The notes beneath the pieces were generated by a model. That model searched no databases. It was given only the letters and a program-made list of their open reading frames with translations, and was not told where the DNA came from. 64,000 nt of DNA, taken from the NCBI RefSeq assembly GCF_013816785.1, contig NZ_JACDDV010000004.1, positions 19,304 to 83,303 on the forward strand, read 5' to 3'. The DNA comes from Sphingomonas sp. (GTDB lineage Bacteria; Pseudomonadota; Alphaproteobacteria; Sphingomonadales; Sphingomonadaceae). The translations under genes were made by a program, and so were the position numbers. Below are positions 58,826 through 64,000 of this stretch, one piece after another; the stretch's first letter is position 1, and each line of letters begins with the position of its first letter.

Positions 58826-61143
58826 GCGCCGACTTCCTGCTTGAACTGCTGTCGGAGGAAATCCCGGCGCGGATGCAGGCGAAGGCGCGCAACGATCTGG
58901 CGCGGATGATGGCCGAGGCGTTGACAGAGGCGGGTCTGTCGCATGGCGGGATCATCTCCTATTCGACCCCGCGACGGCTGGCGTTGATCGCCAAAGGGCT
59001 ACCGGCGTCGACCGAGGCGGCCAGCGAGGAGCTGAAAGGCCCAAAGACTTCGGCTCCCCCGCAGGCACTCGACGGGTTTTTGCGCAAGACGGGGCTAAAG
59101 CGGGACCAGCTGCAGGACCGCGACGGCACCTGGTTCGCGGTGATCGAAAAGCAGGGGCGCGCCACGGCCGACGTATTGGCGGAAGCGGTCGCCGCGATCG
59201 TGCGCGATTTTCCGTGGCCCAAGTCGATGCGCTGGGGCGCGGCGTCGAGTTCGACGGCGGCGCTCAAATGGGTGCGGCCGCTGCACTCGATCGTCGCGTT
59301 GCTCGGCGAGGAGATTGTGCCGGTCGCGATCGACGGCGTCGCGTGCGGCGCAGCGACGCTTGGCCATCGCTTCCACCATCCCGGGCCGATTACCATCGGC
59401 GGCGCGTCGGACTATGTCGAGAAGCTGCGCGCTTGCCATGTGATCGTCGATCAGGAGGAGCGCGAGGCGATTGTGCGCAACGGCGCGGTCGAGGCGGCGG
59501 AGAATGCCGGCTTTTTATTGGTCGAGGATGAGGGGCTGGTCGTCGAGAATGCCGGGCTGACCGAATGGCCGGTGCCATTGCTCGGCTCGTTCGATCCGGA
59601 GTTTCTGGATGTGCCCGAAGAAGTGATCGCGCTCACCGCGCGCATCAACCAGAAGTATTTCGTGATGCGCGATGGGGCGGGCAAGCTCGCCCCGCACTTC
59701 GTCTGCACCGCCAACATCGACGCCAACGACGGCGGCGACGCGATTGTCGCGGGCAATGAGCGCGTGCTCGCCGCGCGGCTCAGCGACGCGCGCTTCTTCT
59801 GGGAGCAGGACTTGAAGGTGCCGCTCGAGGAGCAGGCGAAAAAACTCGAGCAGATTGTGTTTCACGAAAAGCTGGGCACGGTCGCGGACAAGGTCGAGCG
59901 AGTGGCAAAACTGGCGCGCTGGCTGGTCGACGAAGGGATCGTAAAGGGCGACGGTCGAGTTGAGAAAAACGTGCTCGCCGACGAAGTCGAACGTGCCGCG
60001 CGCCTCGCCAAAGCCGATCTCGTCACCGGCATGGTCGGCGAATTTCCCGAGCTGCAGGGCGTCATCGGCGGCCACCTCGCCCGCGCCCAGGGCGAACCAG
60101 ACGCCGTCGCCGACGCGGTGCGCGATCATTACAAGCCGGTCGGGCAAGGCGACGGGGTGCCTACAGCGCCCGTGACGGTGGCGGTTAGCTTAGCGGACAA
60201 ATTGGATACCGTCTTTGAGTTCTTTGGTTCCCAAAATCGGCCGTCGGGTTCCAAGGACCCCTATGCTATTCGTAGGTCTGCTCTAGGGGTAATTGAGCTT
60301 CTGCTAGCTTCAAATATCCGTTTGAAGTTAAAGCCCATCGCTGATGAATTCTTTTGGTGGCAAGTTCGAAAATGGAACACCCATCCTGGCCGTCGAGCTT
60401 ATGGTTGGGGACCTCTCTCCGAAGTCGTGATAGCCGACGAAGGTTGTGAGCAAACAATTCTACTAGAGCGAACCTTTCACGACATTGAGTTGCACACCAA
60501 AGATCTTGATGAGATCAATGACATAGAGTTTGTCACGGCTCATTTGGTCAATTTCAACGACGACGGTAATTCCGCATATGATGACAACGTGACGGAAGGT
60601 CGCGCCTACTTAATCCCTGATTGGAGAATTCTTAGAGAAGAAATTGTTCCCTTCTTCGCCGAACGCCTCAAAGTTCAGCAGCGCGAAGCGGGGGTCCGCC
60701 ATGACCTCATCGACGCGGTGTTTGCACTGGGCGGAGAGGATGATCTTGTTCGCCTGCTCGCCCGAGTGAGGGCATTGCAGGCGTTCGTGGAGACGAAGGC
60801 GGGGAAAGACCTCCTGGCTGGCTACAAGCGGGCGGCGAATATTTTGAAGAAGGAAAGTTGGGACGTGGAGGCAGGGTCGCAATCGGGAGTCCTTTCCGAT
60901 GAAGCGGCCCTGATGGCCGCGCTTGATGAGGCCGAACCTAAGGCCGAGGCGGCGATCGTCGCGGAGGATTTCGCCGCCGCGATGTCCGCGCTGGCGTCAC
61001 TGCGCGCGCCGATCGACGCGTTTTTCGAGACCGTGACGGTCAATGATTCTGACCAGGGCATCCGCGCTCGCCGCCTAAACCTGCTCGCGCGATTCCGCGA
61101 CGCGGTGCATCGCGTCGCGGATTTTTCGAAGATCGAGGGCTAG
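58822..61143 (+). CDS. glyS: glycine--tRNA ligase beta subunit, with unusual internal segment
   Basis: 773 aa; '[19 protein letters not shown]', '[21 protein letters not shown]', '[32 protein letters not shown]', '[11 protein letters not shown]'. Confidence 0.94.
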   Translation: MSADFLLELLSEEIPARMQAKARNDLARMMAEALTEAGLSHGGIISYSTPRRLALIAKGLPASTEAASEELKGPKTSAPPQALDGFLRKTGLKRDQLQDRDGTWFAVIEKQGRATADVLAEAVAAIVRDFPWPKSMRWGAASSSTAALKWVRPLHSIVALLGEEIVPVAIDGVACGAATLGHRFHHPGPITIGGASDYVEKLRACHVIVDQEEREAIVRNGAVEAAENAGFLLVEDEGLVVENAGLTEWPVPLLGSFDPEFLDVPEEVIALTARINQKYFVMRDGAGKLAPHFVCTANIDANDGGDAIVAGNERVLAARLSDARFFWEQDLKVPLEEQAKKLEQIVFHEKLGTVADKVERVAKLARWLVDEGIVKGDGRVEKNVLADEVERAARLAKADLVTGMVGEFPELQGVIGGHLARAQGEPDAVADAVRDHYKPVGQGDGVPTAPVTVAVSLADKLDTVFEFFGSQNRPSGSKDPYAIRRSALGVIELLLASNIRLKLKPIADEFFWWQVRKWNTHPGRRAYGWGPLSEVVIADEGCEQTILLERTFHDIELHTKDLDEINDIEFVTAHLVNFNDDGNSAYDDNVTEGRAYLIPDWRILREEIVPFFAERLKVQQREAGVRHDLIDAVFALGGEDDLVRLLARVRALQAFVETKAGKDLLAGYKRAANILKKESWDVEAGSQSGVLSDEAALMAALDEAEPKAEAAIVAEDFAAAMSALASLRAPIDAFFETVTVNDSDQGIRARRLNLLARFRDAVHRVADFSKIEG

Positions 61144-61146
61144 TTC

Positions 61147-61602
61147 CTACTGTTTGCGGTCGTCGATGCCGTCGCCGTCGCGGTCCACGGGCGTCTCACG
61201 GCTGTCGGCCACGCCGTCGCCATCGCGATCCCGGCCGAGCAGACGGTCGACGAAACCGACCGGCTTCTCGTCACGCGTGACGACGCCGTCGTTGTTGGTG
61301 TCGCGGACGTCGGTTACCACTGGCGCGGTCGCTGCTGCGGCGACCGGGATAGTCGCCGCGCGTTCCTTGGCCAGCGCACGCTCGCGATCGCGGTCCGCCG
61401 CCGTGCGCAGGCTGTCTTGTTCGCGCCATTCCCGCTCGCGCGCTGTGTGAGTCTTCTCCAGCTCGACGCGGCGATCGACCTCGGCGTTGTAACGCGTCTT
61501 CCACCGCCTCCCGCCGCCCGAGAACAGGAAACCGCCAACGAGCAGTCCGAGGACGAAGACGAGCAGAACGATGATCCACTGGTCGGTGGTGAAGGCAAGC
61601 AT
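61147..61602 (-). CDS. membrane-anchored protein with EF-hand/thrombospondin-type-3-like Ca-binding repeats
   Basis: N-terminal TM; 'DTNNDGVVTRDE', 'DRDGDGVADSRE', 'DRDGDGIDD'. Confidence 0.75.
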   Translation of the reverse strand: MLAFTTDQWIIVLLVFVLGLLVGGFLFSGGGRRWKTRYNAEVDRRVELEKTHTAREREWREQDSLRTAADRDRERALAKERAATIPVAAAATAPVVTDVRDTNNDGVVTRDEKPVGFVDRLLGRDRDGDGVADSRETPVDRDGDGIDDRKQ

Positions 61603-61724
61603 GACGGTTCCCCTGTTGGCGTTGTCACCGGTTCAACCGCCAGCGCCGCCTTTCCGTTCCCGAAACGACAATCGCCGCCGCCCCTGAAGGAACGGCGGCG
61701 ACGGCCCCCCGGTCTAGGAAGCGG

Positions 61725-62711
61725 CTAGTGTTTGAACAGGTTGTCGGACAGCGAGCAGGACGCCGGCCCGAGGATGACGATGAACAACACCGGCAGGATG
61801 AACAGGATCAGCGGCACGGTCATGATCGCCGGCAGGCGGGCCGCTTTTTCCTCGGCACGCATCATCCGCTCGTTGCGGAATTCGGCCGACAGCACGCGCA
61901 GCGCCGAGGCCAGCGGGGTACCGTATTTCTCGGTCTGGATCATGGTCGTGACGACGCCGCGGATGGCCTCGAGGTCGATGCGCATGGACAGGTTTTCGAA
62001 CGCGTTGCGGCGTTCGTTCAAAAAGCCGAGCTCGATCGCCGTCAGGCCGAATTCGTCGCCCAACTCGGGATAAGCCTTGCCGAGTTCTTTGGCGACGCGG
62101 TTGAAGGCGGCGTCGACAGTAAGACCCGCCTCGGCGCAGATCACTAGCAGGTCTAGTGCGTCGGGTAGGCCCTTGCGGACCGCATGGCTGCGCTTCTTGA
62201 CCTTGTTCGACAGCCACAGGTCGGGCGATTTGTAGCTCAGTACCAGCGTGCCGGCGACGAAGGCGTATTTCTTGAACGCCGACCAGTCGGGGAAATAGTC
62301 GATCCAGTAGATGAGAACGACCGCGAGCAAGCCGAGAACCACCGGCATGACGAAGCGGGCGAAGATGATGAAGAAGGCCAGGTCCTTGGTGCGGATCCCA
62401 GCTTGCATCAGGCGAATCTGGGTCTTCTTGATCTGGTCGTCCTGCAGCATCTTGAAGCTGCCAAGGATGCCGCGAACCCGGTCGGCCGCCGCGTTGCGGT
62501 TGGTCAGGCTCTTGCGCTTGTTGGTCGATGCGACGATGCCCGCCTTTAGCTGTTCGCGACGTTCGTTCAGCGCCTTGACGCGGCGCGCCATCGGATCCTT
62601 GACCGTGGTCGCCGCGTAAAGCGCGACGAGCACGGCAAACGCGGCCACCGCGCTGAGCAGGGTGGCGACCCAGATGACGTCGACGCCGAGAAGAGTGGGA
62701 TGTCCGGTCAT
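61725..62711 (-). CDS. tadC: Tad pilus assembly / type II secretion F-family protein TadC
   Basis: 'KGLPDALDLLVICAEAGLTVDAAFNRVAKEL', 'MMRAEEKAARLPAIMTVPLILFILPVLFIVILGPA'. Confidence 0.9.
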   Translation of the reverse strand: MTGHPTLLGVDVIWVATLLSAVAAFAVLVALYAATTVKDPMARRVKALNERREQLKAGIVASTNKRKSLTNRNAAADRVRGILGSFKMLQDDQIKKTQIRLMQAGIRTKDLAFFIIFARFVMPVVLGLLAVVLIYWIDYFPDWSAFKKYAFVAGTLVLSYKSPDLWLSNKVKKRSHAVRKGLPDALDLLVICAEAGLTVDAAFNRVAKELGKAYPELGDEFGLTAIELGFLNERRNAFENLSMRIDLEAIRGVVTTMIQTEKYGTPLASALRVLSAEFRNERMMRAEEKAARLPAIMTVPLILFILPVLFIVILGPASCSLSDNLFKH

Positions 62712-62720
62712 GCTGCGTCC

Positions 62721-63704
62721 CTAAATCTCAAAGTTGACCATCTTGGCCATGACGAACACGCCGATGCTCATCCAGCACAGGCCGCCAAGGCCGGCGATGA
62801 TCAGGCGCGGATCGACGAAGAAGCCGCTCATGTAGTGCGGGTTGACGAACCAGACGAGCGTGAAGACGATGAACGGCAGCGATCCGACGATGTATGCCGA
62901 GGCCTTCGATTCCGAGCTCATCGCGCGGATCTTGAGCTTCATCTGCCCGCGCTTGCGCAACACGTCGGCGAGGTTGGACAGCGTCTCCGCGAGGTTACCG
63001 CCGGTCTCGCGCTGGATCGCCAGGGTGATGACGAAGAACTGGAACTCGGCGGTGCCGAGCCTATCGGCGGTGTCCTGAAGCGCGGCTTCCATCGTCCGGC
63101 CGATCTTCATCTTGTCGCTGACGGCGCGAAACTCGATGCCGACCGGCCCGCCGATTTCAGTCGCGACGATGCCCAGCGTCTCGGTGATCGGCAGGCCCGA
63201 GCGCAGGCCGCGGACCATCAATTCGAGGGCGTCGGGAAAATTGCTATTGAACTTGTTCAGCCGGCGCTTGATCAGATAGCCGATCACGAAATGCGGGATC
63301 GCGATGCCAGCGAACAAGCCGGCAAAGAAGGCCAGCAAAAACGGTGCGCCCTTGATCATCAGCAGCGCGGCGATGAACAGCAGGATGCCGCTGGAAACCA
63401 TCGCATAGCGGCCGAGGCTGATCTGCTTACCGGTCTGCTCCAGCCGCCGGCGCATCAGCGCGGGCTTGGGGATCAGGGTCGAGAAAAGGCTTTCGACGCG
63501 GTTCTGGCGCGCCGCCATCAGCTTGCGGATCTGCGCTTGTGCGTTGGCCGCCAGGACGCCGTCGGCGTGACGTTCCTTGAGCAATTCCATGCGGCGCTTG
63601 ACCGACTTGCGTGCGTTGGGCCCGCCGAGCGCCTTGGCCCCAAGCAACAGCACGCCGAGGACGCCGACCGCAATTATGATGATGTAGACCATGCGTCCGT
63701 CCAT
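62721..63704 (-). CDS. tadB: Tad pilus assembly protein TadB
   Basis: 'NFPDALELMVRGLRSGLPITETLGIVATEIGGPVGIEF', 'QRETGGNLAETLSNLADVLRKR'. Confidence 0.9.
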   Translation of the reverse strand: MDGRMVYIIIIAVGVLGVLLLGAKALGGPNARKSVKRRMELLKERHADGVLAANAQAQIRKLMAARQNRVESLFSTLIPKPALMRRRLEQTGKQISLGRYAMVSSGILLFIAALLMIKGAPFLLAFFAGLFAGIAIPHFVIGYLIKRRLNKFNSNFPDALELMVRGLRSGLPITETLGIVATEIGGPVGIEFRAVSDKMKIGRTMEAALQDTADRLGTAEFQFFVITLAIQRETGGNLAETLSNLADVLRKRGQMKLKIRAMSSESKASAYIVGSLPFIVFTLVWFVNPHYMSGFFVDPRLIIAGLGGLCWMSIGVFVMAKMVNFEI

Positions 63705-63754
63705 CCTGTTCGTGCTTGGCGCGACGGCGAGGGCCGGCGCGCGGGCGATATCAA

Positions 63755-64000
63755 CTAGGCGGCCTTGTCTTTCGGCTTGGCCAGCATCGACTTCAGATTA
63801 TCGACCAGGCTCTTGCCGCTTGGAGCCTTCGGGTCGGCGCTGGCGCCTTCCTCGCTGGCATGGTTGAGGACCATGTTCGACAACTGGGTGTAGGGCGCCG
63901 CCATCTTGCCCGTGGCGATTTCGGCCATCGGCTTGCCGAGCTTGGCCGCTTGCGCCGCGACCTTGCGGTCGTCGGGGAAGCTGATGTCGACGGGCCGCTC
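63755..64000 (-). CDS. C-terminal part of a CpaE/TadZ-like ATPase (truncated by window end)
   Basis: Minus-strand translation ends '...DISFPDDRKVAAQAAKLGKPMAEIATGKMAAPYTQLSNMVLNHA...KPKDKAA*', next to tadB. Confidence 0.65.
   Translation of the reverse strand, partial: ERPVDISFPDDRKVAAQAAKLGKPMAEIATGKMAAPYTQLSNMVLNHASEEGASADPKAPSGKSLVDNLKSMLAKPKDKAA

Overview
This 64 kb window is high-GC chromosomal DNA, most likely from a sphingomonad-type alphaproteobacterium (inferred from gene content: GTG-started ALA synthase, petABC, tad genes, many overlapping operons). Most of it is ordinary core genome: uvrD-like helicase, folK, aguA/aguB, rpsD, nrdR-glyA-rpiB-hemA, murI, plsY-dprA, topA, moeB-dut-coaBC, ubiB-ubiE, mutM, rpsT, dnaA, hslO, queC-queE, lipB, hemF, trmL, petABC, ychF, pth-rplY, glyQ-glyS, tadC/tadB and the 3' end of a cpaE/tadZ-like gene, plus one tRNA-Lys(TTT). 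I saw no CRISPR array, intact prophage or obvious defence island. The observations most worth a second look are: (1) a gene-free, hairpin-rich, GGA-rich stretch at about 6.62-7.04 kb that ends in a good intrinsic terminator and looks like an undescribed structured ncRNA of about 0.4 kb, preceded by three contiguous DnaA-box-like 9-mers; (2) a compact attenuator-like leader (short ORF plus mutually exclusive hairpins plus terminator) upstream of a DUF3147-queC-queE operon; (3) a glyS gene with a low-GC patch of about 480 bp and an apparent in-frame insertion; (4) a trypsin-like protease gene interrupted by a single in-frame TAA with a same-frame 60-codon continuation, next to an IS1595-family transposase remnant between dnaA and hslO; (5) several decayed or low-complexity small genes. 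All product calls come from reading motifs; no database search was run.
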